From the NCBI GenBank assembly GCA_040375675.1, contig JBEIRY010000011.1:1-36471 (forward strand): a DNA stretch of 36,471 bases, in the 5' to 3' direction. How positions within the stretch are numbered: position 1 is the stretch's first letter; the number at the start of each line of letters is the position of its first letter. Below the pieces are notes generated by a model, which searched no databases, was not told the DNA's origin, and saw only the letters and a list, made by a program, of their open reading frames with translations. Origin of the DNA: CAIUSP01 sp040375675 (GTDB lineage Bacteria; Actinomycetota; Thermoleophilia; Solirubrobacterales; 70-9). A program made the translations under genes and the position numbers. This document shows, piece after piece, positions 1 to 6,839 of the stretch.

Positions 1-235
1 CACCAACCATGAAGCCCGGTGCGCCACCGAGCGCATAGCCGGAGAAGACCGCCAGGTCTGTGGTCGGCACGACATTCGGGATCGGTGAGAAGACAACTCT
101 TCCGGCCGCGGCAAGGGCCGCCATCGCTGCCACCAGCGCGATCACCTGTGGTCGCGGACGCGAGCGCTCGTACCAGAGTGCGCCGCCGACCAGCGCAGCT
201 GCCAGCAGTGACATCGATGCCGCCTGCCAGCTCAC
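1..235 (-). CDS. ECF transporter S component (partial, probably cobalamin)
   Basis: Only the N-terminal 78 residues lie in the window; the gene runs off the left edge. The GTG start overlaps the stop of the upstream ATPase gene in a GTGA tetranucleotide, so it is the last visible gene of a coupled operon. The visible part has two hydrophobic helices followed by the segment FSPIPNVVPTTDLAVFSGYA and then LGGAPGF, a pattern I recognise from integral-membrane substrate-binding (S) components of energy-coupling-factor importers of the actinobacterial type. It would bind the vitamin in the membrane and dock onto EcfT. The substrate is inferred to be cobalamin because the operon leader carries a B12 riboswitch; the sequence seen does not prove it. 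Confidence 0.8.
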   Translation of the reverse strand, partial: MSWQAASMSLLAAALVGGALWYERSRPRPQVIALVAAMAALAAAGRVVFSPIPNVVPTTDLAVFSGYALGGAPGFMVG

Positions 236-1926
236 AGGGAGTCCTCGCGCGCAAGATCATTGGAGATCTGCTCGACACGAAGCGAGAGATCTTCGGCGGT
301 CAGCGCAACGCCGTCGGTCAATCGCGATACCTCGGTCGAAAAATGCAGCCCGTCGGAGAGGATCTCTCTGGCCTGGCCGTCGGCGATCACGCGACCTCGC
401 GCCAACAGCACGACTCGATCGGCGAACCCGGCAGCGAACTCGACATCGTGAGTTGCGATGACCAGCGCACAGCCACGGGCGGAGAGACCTCGTGCCAAGT
501 CGGAGAGATCTGCCTTTCGGCCGCGATCCATCCCACGGGTTGGTTCGTCGAGAAGGAGCGCAGATGGAAGGGGGTCGCCTTCCGAAGAGCGCCCCGCTAT
601 CACCAGCGCAACCGCGAGGCGCTGGCGCTCTCCCCCGCTCAGATCACGCGGGTCCGCGTCTTCGAAGCCGCTGAGGCCCACGGCCTCGAGAGCCACTCCA
701 CCGGCCGGCCCCGGAAGCTCATCGCCCACCCGCTCACGCACCAACATGTCCGCGGGACGCTGGGGGAGCATCGCCACGCCGGCATCGCCATGCGAGATAC
801 GACCCTCAAAAGGGTCGAGCAGCCCGGCTGCAACTCTCAACAAGGTGGTCTTTCCGGCACCATTTGCCCCCATCAGGGCAACACGCTCGCCGCCTCGCAC
901 ATCGATGCTCGCGCCACGCAGCGCCGGCGATTCATCAGCGCCCCCTCCCAATGAAACCTGGACCCGCTCGAGCGACAGCGCGAGGTCGGTCGATCCGCTG
1001 ATCTCTTTCGTAGACGCTTCCTGACCGGTCTGAGAGCCGATGGAGCCGAGGGCGCATCGCTCTCTGATAGCCATGCGCGCCTTCCTCCGAGAAACCACCG
1101 CACGAGCGCCAACCGCACGTAGAGCGTGCGCTCCCGGGGTTGCAAGGTCCTGCTCGCTGTCGAGCGACCATTCGAGGAAGTCGTCGGGGGCCCCGTCGAA
1201 GGAGATCCTTCCGGAGCGCATCGCAATTGCCCTGTCTGCCCCCTCGAGACAGCGCTCCAGGCGGTGCTCGCAGCAGATCACAGCCACCCCGAAATCCTGG
1301 TTCAACCGCCGCAGCGTCCAAATCAGCTCGTCTCCTGCGACCGGATCGAGTTGCGAGGTCGCCTCGTCGAGCAGAAGCAGCGCAGGTCTCGAAACCATCG
1401 CGGCCCCGAGTGCGACTCGCTGCAACTCGCCGCCTGAGAGCGTCCCCGTCTGTCGCTCGAGCAGGTGGTCTATCCCGAGCGAAAGTGCCGTCTCCTCTAC
1501 CGATCGGGCGATCTCGCCTTCGGCGATACCACGCAACTCCAAGGGCAGGCGAAGCTCTGCGAGCACAGTCGTGCTCACAACCTGAGACTCTGGGTCCTGA
1601 GCAACCAGACCGACCTCCGTCGCGAGCTCTGCCGGCCCGTGGTCTCGGACATCCAAGCCCGCAACTTCGAGCTCGCCCGAGATATAGCCACCGTGGAAGT
1701 GCGGCACCAGACCACAGGCAGCACGGATGAGCGTCGTCTTTCCCGAGCCCGACAGCCCGGCGAGGACGACCATCTCGCCCCGCGAGATCTCGAGATCGAT
1801 CGAATCGAGCGCCAACGGTCCGTACTCTGAGCCCCCGTCACTCTCACCAGTAGCTGTCAAAGGTGCCGGGTACCTGTAGTCGAGGTCCGTGCATTTCAAG
1901 GCCAGCGAGATTCCCGAGGACGTCAC
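232..1926 (-). CDS. ECF transporter ATPase, two fused ABC domains (EcfA-EcfA')
   Basis: Energising module of an ECF vitamin importer, cytoplasmic, 564 aa. Two complete ATP-binding cassettes lie in one chain. The first has Walker A GLSGSGKTT (about 57-65), Q-loop Q110, signature LSGGELQR (163-170), Walker B LLLLDE (183-188) and switch His221. The second has Walker A GANGAGKTT (353-361), signature LSGGERQR (429-436), Walker B with EPT (456-463) and switch His493. Domain 2 is more compact in its helical part. The frame stays open upstream, but the GTG at 1926 forms a GTGA overlap with the stop of ecfT and gives the normal N-terminus, so I prefer it. In most organisms EcfA1 and EcfA2 are separate; fusions are common in Actinobacteria. 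Confidence 0.93.
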   Translation of the reverse strand: MTSSGISLALKCTDLDYRYPAPLTATGESDGGSEYGPLALDSIDLEISRGEMVVLAGLSGSGKTTLIRAACGLVPHFHGGYISGELEVAGLDVRDHGPAELATEVGLVAQDPESQVVSTTVLAELRLPLELRGIAEGEIARSVEETALSLGIDHLLERQTGTLSGGELQRVALGAAMVSRPALLLLDEATSQLDPVAGDELIWTLRRLNQDFGVAVICCEHRLERCLEGADRAIAMRSGRISFDGAPDDFLEWSLDSEQDLATPGAHALRAVGARAVVSRRKARMAIRERCALGSIGSQTGQEASTKEISGSTDLALSLERVQVSLGGGADESPALRGASIDVRGGERVALMGANGAGKTTLLRVAAGLLDPFEGRISHGDAGVAMLPQRPADMLVRERVGDELPGPAGGVALEAVGLSGFEDADPRDLSGGERQRLAVALVIAGRSSEGDPLPSALLLDEPTRGMDRGRKADLSDLARGLSARGCALVIATHDVEFAAGFADRVVLLARGRVIADGQAREILSDGLHFSTEVSRLTDGVALTAEDLSLRVEQISNDLAREDSL

Positions 1927-2846
1927 CTCGTCCACCTCCGCGCACCCAAGCCCCAGGGAATCAAAGAGAGACTCGCGAGGATTGGAATCAGGACCACGAG
2001 CATCAAGGTGGTTGCCGATAGACCCATCGAAACCTCCGGGTACGAGGTGAAGTTCGTGGCGCCGGCAAACAGACAGAAGCCGGCCGCGACCGCAATCGCA
2101 CCAGCGGAGAGCAAGGGCCAAAGGCCATCGTGTGCAGCGGCTCGCGCTGCTTCGACCGGGCCCATTCGCCGCTTGGGAGGGAGCGAGTGCCCGCGCAGCT
2201 CCAGGGTCGCCGCCACCTCGACTGAACGATCGAGAGATCCAGCGACCACGCGGCGGGCCAACTCCGCCTTGCCGACAGGCGCCGCGGCGGGGCCCCGGAG
2301 ATCGACTCCTTCCTTCAGTCGCGTGTAGTCGGCTGCTGCGACCGGGACCAGTCGCGATACCAGCGTTGCTGTCAACGCGGAATGCCGTGCGACCGGCCTG
2401 AGCGCTGCAAGCACCCGATCCGGGTCGACGCAGGCGGACCAGACCGCAAAGAGCAGTGCCACCGAGACCACTCTCAGCGCAATCACTCCTCCCGCGGCAA
2501 AGGCCTCGAGGGTGATCTCGCCTCCGATTATCGGGATATCAGGGCCCCGAAAGAGCACGGTCGATCCACCGTGGCTGACCAGCCCATTCACCACGATCAT
2601 CAGGATCGCCAGCGGGATCGAAAACCTCAACGCCTGCCGCATCGCCGGCTTCGCCCCGCAGGCGAGGCCGAGCATCCATGCCGCAACGCCCACCGAGGCG
2701 ATCACCAGAGGGCTCTCTGCAGCCAGCGCAAGCACTCCCAACACCGCGAGGGGCGCAGCCGATATCACGGGGTGTGCGCGGTGCAGCGGGCTGCTGCCGG
2801 GCTTGAATGCAAACGCAGCAAGCGTTGCCTGTCGAGACTCGTTCAC
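1923..2846 (-). CDS. ecfT: ECF transporter transmembrane component EcfT
   Basis: Membrane scaffold that links the ATPase to the S component, 307 aa. Hydrophobic stretches at about 30-60, 75-90, 115-140, 235-255 and 275-297 surround a long cytoplasmic amphipathic region. That region contains the two coupling boxes typical of EcfT, here VDLRGP (about 181-186) and LELRGH (215-220); their Arg-Gly pairs are the parts that insert into the ATPase grooves. The start is GTG, overlapping the upstream lipoprotein stop as GTGA; its own stop overlaps the ATPase start the same way. The gene order T-A-S is typical of dedicated (group I) ECF transporters. Confidence 0.88.
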   Translation of the reverse strand: MNESRQATLAAFAFKPGSSPLHRAHPVISAAPLAVLGVLALAAESPLVIASVGVAAWMLGLACGAKPAMRQALRFSIPLAILMIVVNGLVSHGGSTVLFRGPDIPIIGGEITLEAFAAGGVIALRVVSVALLFAVWSACVDPDRVLAALRPVARHSALTATLVSRLVPVAAADYTRLKEGVDLRGPAAAPVGKAELARRVVAGSLDRSVEVAATLELRGHSLPPKRRMGPVEAARAAAHDGLWPLLSAGAIAVAAGFCLFAGATNFTSYPEVSMGLSATTLMLVVLIPILASLSLIPWGLGARRWTR

Positions 2847-3763
2847 GGGCGAGGGACCTCCAAAGGTGCCGCTCCAGGGCCTCCCGGATAGACGACGGCG
2901 TAGCGGCGCACTAAGTCCGCGCTCGCAAGATGGCGTGGCACCGTCGACTCGTCACTGCCGGTGACGACCCAGACCGCGCGATCGGGGCGGTCAGACAATG
3001 CGGCAATCAAGCCTGATCGCGCCGCCGCGCCGACTGGATCGCCCGAAGAGTCGAGCGCCTGGAGCGCCCAGCTGTCGCCTAGCGATTCGAAGCGAGCGTA
3101 GACGCCGCTCACGGACGGTCCGCGCTCGATCGAGGAGGCGAGGGGGTCACTGCGGAGTTTGTCCCAGGGGCCGACGAGCACGCGAAGAGGTGCGGAGTCA
3201 GCCCTCTGGTAAGTCGCGCGCGCGCCGGTGCGTCTGAGATCGCTGAGGACCCCGTCACAGTCGGCTCGAGCTGGCATCGAGCACTCGACCCCGATCTCGG
3301 GGGAGTCGCTGCCGAACGGCCTCGGCCAGGCACCGACTACTGCCGGCACATGCATGGCTTCTGACCAGTCTCGCCTGTCCCACCAGACCGACTGCCCGGG
3401 CTCGACCTTCGCCTCGAGCGCACCGACCGGCGACTCGGTCCCGTCGAGATAGAAGAACCAGTCGGTCTGGGAGCCACCGGTGGAGCTCGAGCCGTACCCG
3501 CCGATCGATTCGACGAATCCACCGCCGTATGCGGTCTCGACTCGGGGGGCGGAGCGCGTCAAGAGGCGCATCGCATCATCTGACTCGCGCACAGGCTCGG
3601 ACCCTTCGTGCATCACCACCCTCCCGTAGTCGCGGGTGATCAATACCTCGGCGCTACCTCGCTCCTTCCCCGGCCCAAATCCGCAGCCCGCACCGAACAC
3701 CGCTGCCGCGATCGAAGTTGCCGTGATCAAGCCGGCCGCCAGACGTGCACCGAGTCGATTCAC
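2843..3763 (-). CDS. DUF4430 (transcobalamin-C-terminal-like) exported lipoprotein
   Basis: 306 aa. An N-terminal hydrophobic signal (about 8-26) ends in GAG-Cys27, a plausible though imperfect lipobox, so the protein is probably membrane-anchored outside the cell. Residues about 80-150 (SQTDWFFYLDGTESPVGAL, then a VEPGQSVWWDRRDW segment) match the DUF4430 fold. That family resembles the C-terminal beta domain of transcobalamin/intrinsic factor: an aromatic strand, YLDG turn, and a 'pGdxVxW' strand. The remaining half (155-306) has a Cys161/Cys169 pair and no domain I recognise. It lies between a second DUF4430 protein and EcfT in a coupled operon under a B12 riboswitch. The inferred role is extracellular capture of cobalamin and delivery to the ECF importer. 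Confidence 0.78.
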   Translation of the reverse strand: MNRLGARLAAGLITATSIAAAVFGAGCGFGPGKERGSAEVLITRDYGRVVMHEGSEPVRESDDAMRLLTRSAPRVETAYGGGFVESIGGYGSSSTGGSQTDWFFYLDGTESPVGALEAKVEPGQSVWWDRRDWSEAMHVPAVVGAWPRPFGSDSPEIGVECSMPARADCDGVLSDLRRTGARATYQRADSAPLRVLVGPWDKLRSDPLASSIERGPSVSGVYARFESLGDSWALQALDSSGDPVGAAARSGLIAALSDRPDRAVWVVTGSDESTVPRHLASADLVRRYAVVYPGGPGAAPLEVPRP

Positions 3764-4500
3764 CCTCTGCGGACCACCTCGCAGTCAGCGCCGACCCGAT
3801 CAGTTCGATCGGCGAAGACGAGGTCCTCGCCAGCCGAGCAGGTGATCGAGTCCTTCGCGCCATCGCGGGCCAGGACACGGTCGGAACCGCCGGTACCAGT
3901 CACGGGGAAAGATCCGGGCGCACCCACCACCGGAAGGCGACCTTCGACCGCAGCAGGATCGGGAATTCGGCTGGATGGATACTCCTCGGTGAGGTGGAAG
4001 ACGACCTGCTGGCCATTGCGCACCCTTGCGTGGTCTGCGCTCGCCTCGACGAATGCGTCATCCACCCAGATGGCCCAGTAGAGAAGCCCAGAGGCCTCGA
4101 CGCCGCCTATCCCGCAAAGCGTTTGGCCGAAGGAGTAGAAATCACTGACTCGCAGGGGCCGCAACACGCCGAGCTCTGCAGCGGCATCCGCAAGCAGCCC
4201 CATCGCGTTTGGCCTGCGGGCAGCGGTCGGTGCGAATCCGCCACTTCCACCGGTTCCCTCACCAAAGCAGAGCGCCTCACGAGAGGTGCGGACCTTGGTC
4301 GAGGAGGTGTGGACTACGGCGTCCACCACCTGACGGCCTGCCGGATCGACCACCCGCAGCCCAACTCGCACTTGACTTGCGGCGGCATCTGCATGCGCGG
4401 TGAAAGCCAGCAAGGCGGCCGCAGCTGTCAGAGCAACGCCAACACGAAATTTCGATATCGAAAATCCGACACGTGAGGTGCCGACGAACCTTCTATTCAT
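3760..4500 (-). CDS. Secreted DUF4430 (transcobalamin-like) protein with C-terminal Asp-rich repeat
   Basis: First gene of the riboswitch-controlled operon, 246 aa, ATG start preceded by GGGGAGG. A signal peptide with an unusually long n-region (about 1-40) ends at AHADA-A. Residues 45-172 fit the transcobalamin C-terminal-like domain: a short helix (MGLLADAAAELGV, 100-112), FGQTLCGIGG around Cys129 (possible disulfide with Cys78), YWAIWVDD (141-148) and a NGQQVVFHLT strand. The tail (207-246) reads DRVLARDGAKDSI..C..GEDLVFADRTDRV..DC, an Asp/Gly repeat resembling calcium-binding-type tails seen on secreted proteins of related bacteria (from memory). Its stop overlaps the next start as GTGA. 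A role in extracellular B12 binding is inferred from the domain plus the riboswitch. Confidence 0.8.
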   Translation of the reverse strand: MNRRFVGTSRVGFSISKFRVGVALTAAAALLAFTAHADAAASQVRVGLRVVDPAGRQVVDAVVHTSSTKVRTSREALCFGEGTGGSGGFAPTAARRPNAMGLLADAAAELGVLRPLRVSDFYSFGQTLCGIGGVEASGLLYWAIWVDDAFVEASADHARVRNGQQVVFHLTEEYPSSRIPDPAAVEGRLPVVGAPGSFPVTGTGGSDRVLARDGAKDSITCSAGEDLVFADRTDRVGADCEVVRRG

Positions 4501-4538
4501 CTCTGCCTCCCCTTTCCTCGAGGGATCTCTTGGCTTCT

Positions 4539-4747
4539 GGTCGGAGGCAGGTCTCCTGGCTCGGGATGAACCTCCACGCCTTCCCGGTTGCTCGTCGCAC
4601 CCAGTGGCTTTGAAGTGGAGGTCTCCGGTCGATAGCCGATCGGAGTAGTTCCCTCACAGTGGCGGGACCGCGCAGGATTTGCACCTGACTTCCCTTGGGC
4701 GCCCAACGCTCAGATACTCAGATCCTGCGACGCCACGACCACCGACC
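4539..4747 (-). promoter_or_regulatory. Cobalamin (AdoCbl) riboswitch
   Basis: On the minus strand the leader contains the hallmark elements in order: GGGAAGTCAGGTGCAAATCC, then CCCGCCACTGTG (B12 box, 4655-4667), a variable hairpin region, and the closing AGCCAGGAGACCTGCC (4561-4546). GGTCGG (4747-4742) can pair with CCGACC (4544-4539) to close P1. The aptamer ends about 38 nt before the ATG of the first DUF4430 gene, so it should control the whole operon, normally switching it off when B12 is abundant. CTGCCTCC (4550-4543) is perfectly complementary to GGAGGCAG in the ribosome-binding site (4510-4503), which points to translational rather than transcriptional control; no U-tailed terminator is visible. 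Confidence 0.93.
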
Positions 4748-4783
4748 TATGTCGCTGGCGACTCTATCGCACGCGCAGGCTTC

Positions 4784-5626
4784 TCAGACGGGGAAGCAGC
4801 GGGTGTTCGCAGATGCGCCGAGCGCATTGCCATCGAGATAGGTGATCAATCCGTTCATATTCAACCTGCGATCCCTGTCAGCGCATCGCGCGGTCACATA
4901 TCCGCGCCCGTTGCCGCCACCGATATCGATCGAGAAGTCGGTCAAAGCAGCCAGACCGTCGAGGAACTTCGGTACCGAGATATCCAACCGGGAGCCGAAG
5001 TCCTTGCCGCTGCGAGACGGCCGGATAGTCCCGAGCAGCGCCCCGCCGTAGGCCGCGGTCTCCACCCTTGCAAGGATCACGAGCTGTGGCCAACCGGTAC
5101 CAGCCTGGGCGGGCCCTTTGAACGCCGTCAGCTCGGTTGCGAGTTCCTGATAGCCGTCGGGATGGCTGGCATCCACCGGCCAGGGGAACCGAGCGACAGC
5201 ACGTCCCGTCCCGAGCACGGAGGTAGGACAGCGGGCAATCGCGAGCGCGGTGCTCAAGCTGTCGAGCCACTCGCGCCGACAGACGCCTTGGCGAGCAATC
5301 TTGCCGTTGAAGACGAAATCGTCGTCGAAGTTGAAGCTCGCATATACGGTCGGGCTGGGAATCTTGTTGGGTGCGGTCTCGTCGAGCGTGGTCGAGGTGA
5401 TCGAGATCACGGTGGACTTGCGCTTGTCACGCTTCAGTTTGCTCGGTGCCACCCCCAGACCAAGGGTCTGGGTCTGCGCGGCGTAGCCGGAGGTCGTCTT
5501 TACCACGAAGCAGGCGAGCGCTACGACGAATACGACCTTCACACGGCGTTTCCGCCTCTCTCGTGAGGTGACGGCCGCTGCCGGTGCGGCAAGGAAACCG
5601 CGTGATCTTTCGAGTAGTTCGTCCAT
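4784..5626 (-). CDS. Secreted/membrane-anchored protein of unknown function, paralogue of 5795-6703
   Basis: 280 aa from the ATG at 5626; a GTG at 5653 would add nine residues, and neither has a good ribosome-binding site. A basic stretch (21-30) is followed by one hydrophobic segment (about 30-43) and GYAA-Q, so it is a signal peptide or an anchor. I recognise no named domain. The mature part resembles the neighbouring secreted protein: STALA.A.CPTSVLGTG, LVILAR, LLGTI, LDISVP, LTDF..DIG.G, GYVTARC and a final TRC. Four cysteines (in GVCRR, ARCPT, TARCAD, NTRCF) match the four of the paralogue and probably form two disulfides. It sits downstream of the MCE operon on the same strand, behind a strong hairpin. 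Confidence 0.72.
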   Translation of the reverse strand: MDELLERSRGFLAAPAAAVTSRERRKRRVKVVFVVALACFVVKTTSGYAAQTQTLGLGVAPSKLKRDKRKSTVISITSTTLDETAPNKIPSPTVYASFNFDDDFVFNGKIARQGVCRREWLDSLSTALAIARCPTSVLGTGRAVARFPWPVDASHPDGYQELATELTAFKGPAQAGTGWPQLVILARVETAAYGGALLGTIRPSRSGKDFGSRLDISVPKFLDGLAALTDFSIDIGGGNGRGYVTARCADRDRRLNMNGLITYLDGNALGASANTRCFPV

Positions 5627-5718
5627 AGGGATGCTGCTCTGAATCCTAAACACCCTGCACGACCGGAAGTTTCAGTCTCGGGAGGAACCGCCAGATTACC
5701 TTGCGGCTGCAGTAACGA

Positions 5719-5748
5719 CGAAGGGGCGGCCTCTCGGCCGCCCCTTCG
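5719..5748 (-). terminator. Strong GC-rich hairpin, probable terminator between the two paralogues
   Basis: A perfect 13-bp inverted repeat, CGAAGGGGCGGCC / GGCCGCCCCTTCG, with a 4-nt loop lies 46 nt after the stop of the 5795-6703 gene. No long U-run follows on the minus strand (next bases TCGTTACTG), so termination would be of the weak-tail type. It is the strongest stem-loop noticed in the window. Confidence 0.7.
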
Positions 5749-5794
5749 TTTGACACTGATGCGTTTTGCTACTCAGACTCGAATCAGATGCAGC

Positions 5795-6703
5795 TCAGCC
5801 GCACTTCGTGCTACCCGATGCGGGCAGGTAAGAGTCAGGGCTCTGATTCGCTCCGCCGCCAGGCTGATCCTTGGCAGAGAAGTAGAACCGGCTCGAGGTC
5901 TTGAAGGTGGGTTTGACGCACTTGGCCTGGAGGAATCCAGCCTTGTAGCCATTACCAACCGTCAATTCGAACTGCGTCAGCACCGTGGTGCCACCGGTGA
6001 GAGTCGGGATGTAGACGTCCAACATCTTGCCGTACTCGGCGCTGCCTGCCCAGCTTGGCTTGTTGGCGATGGTGCCGATAAGTGACGTGCCAACCGCAGT
6101 CGCGTCGTTTCGGGAGTAGAGGATGACGGTGTCCTGACCGGCGCTGTTCTTCTCACCGTGGAAGCCAGTGACCTGGACCTGCGTCTCGCCGAACAGATCG
6201 AACAGACCGGGTACACGTACGCGGGCAACGCCTTCGCCGATTATCGAGTTCGGGCATTCGGCCTTTGCGAGCGCCGTGCTGAGCCCTGCGATATTTTCGG
6301 CGTTACACGTTGGCCCGGCCTTGCTGAAGTTCCACTTCAGACCGGCCGCGAACACAACTTGCGTCCTCACAGCAGGATCCGGAATCCCGGTACCTGGATA
6401 GGTTCCGTTACCGGTCGAGGTACGGAATGTCATAGCGACGTTCTTGTATGCCTTCTTGGTGAGTAGCTTGCCACTTGGCTTGGTGAAGCCGCTGACGAAG
6501 CCGAGCTCGTTGCCACTACCCGCGCCCTTGAACTTTGCCGTCCCAGTAGAGATGCCAATGTACTTGGCGGTCTGGTATTTGCCAGTCGCCAGCGGCACAT
6601 TCGGGGTGGGTTCGGGCACTGCGGGTGCAGCCAAAGCGATACCCGTGAAGGCAAACAGCCCAAGGGCAGCACCTGCGATCGGAAGAATGTTTCTTTTACG
6701 CAT
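5795..6703 (-). CDS. Secreted protein of unknown function downstream of the MCE operon
   Basis: 302 aa, ATG start with an upstream GGAGAGGTAGGA Shine-Dalgarno region. A clean signal peptide (basic MRKR, hydrophobic 8-24, cleavage after ALA at about 25) is followed by a proline-rich linker and a domain of about 260 residues with no domain I can name. Four cysteines (PTCNAEN, AECPNS, QAKCVK, final TKCG) line up with those in the downstream paralogue, as do GLSTALA.A.CPNSIIGEG, VILYSRN, GTSLIGTI and LDVYIPTL. The region rich in Gly/Thr/Ser beta-type sequence suggests an all-beta extracellular domain. It follows the last MCE gene by 136 nt on the same strand and may have its own promoter (around 6792). 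A link to MCE function is inference from position only. Confidence 0.75.
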   Translation of the reverse strand: MRKRNILPIAGAALGLFAFTGIALAAPAVPEPTPNVPLATGKYQTAKYIGISTGTAKFKGAGSGNELGFVSGFTKPSGKLLTKKAYKNVAMTFRTSTGNGTYPGTGIPDPAVRTQVVFAAGLKWNFSKAGPTCNAENIAGLSTALAKAECPNSIIGEGVARVRVPGLFDLFGETQVQVTGFHGEKNSAGQDTVILYSRNDATAVGTSLIGTIANKPSWAGSAEYGKMLDVYIPTLTGGTTVLTQFELTVGNGYKAGFLQAKCVKPTFKTSSRFYFSAKDQPGGGANQSPDSYLPASGSTKCG

Positions 6704-6730
6704 CAGAGTCCTACCTCTCCTTTGGATTTC

Positions 6731-6750
6731 GGAACCCTCAGTCGGGTTCC
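6731..6750 (-). other. Hairpin between MCE operon and secreted-protein gene
   Basis: GGAACCC (7 nt) and its perfect complement GGGTTCC are separated by 6 nt. The structure lies 89-108 nt after the MCE stop and 27-47 nt before the next ATG. It has no U-tail; it could be a weak terminator or a structured 5' leader. Confidence 0.45.
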
Positions 6751-6791
6751 TCTACATCTAATGAAACACCATTGAGTGACGGTGCGCACTC

Positions 6792-6797
6792 AGTATA
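6792..6797 (-). promoter_or_regulatory. Candidate -10 box for the secreted-protein gene
   Basis: On the minus strand GGGTTTATACTGAG contains TATACT, an AT-rich hexamer in an otherwise GC-rich gap. The predicted start of transcription is near 6785, giving an 80-nt leader that includes the 6731-6750 hairpin. No good -35 box is visible. Confidence 0.35.
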
Positions 6798-6839
6798 AAC
6801 CCGCAGATGTAGAGAAGTTGCGCTTACGCGTAGCGAGCG

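Noticed and set aside
1927..2121. N-terminal extension of the fused ATPase frame
   Set aside because: The extra 65 residues overlap the EcfT gene in another frame, are Arg/Cys-rich and match nothing in ABC proteins; the GTGA overlap start is preferred.
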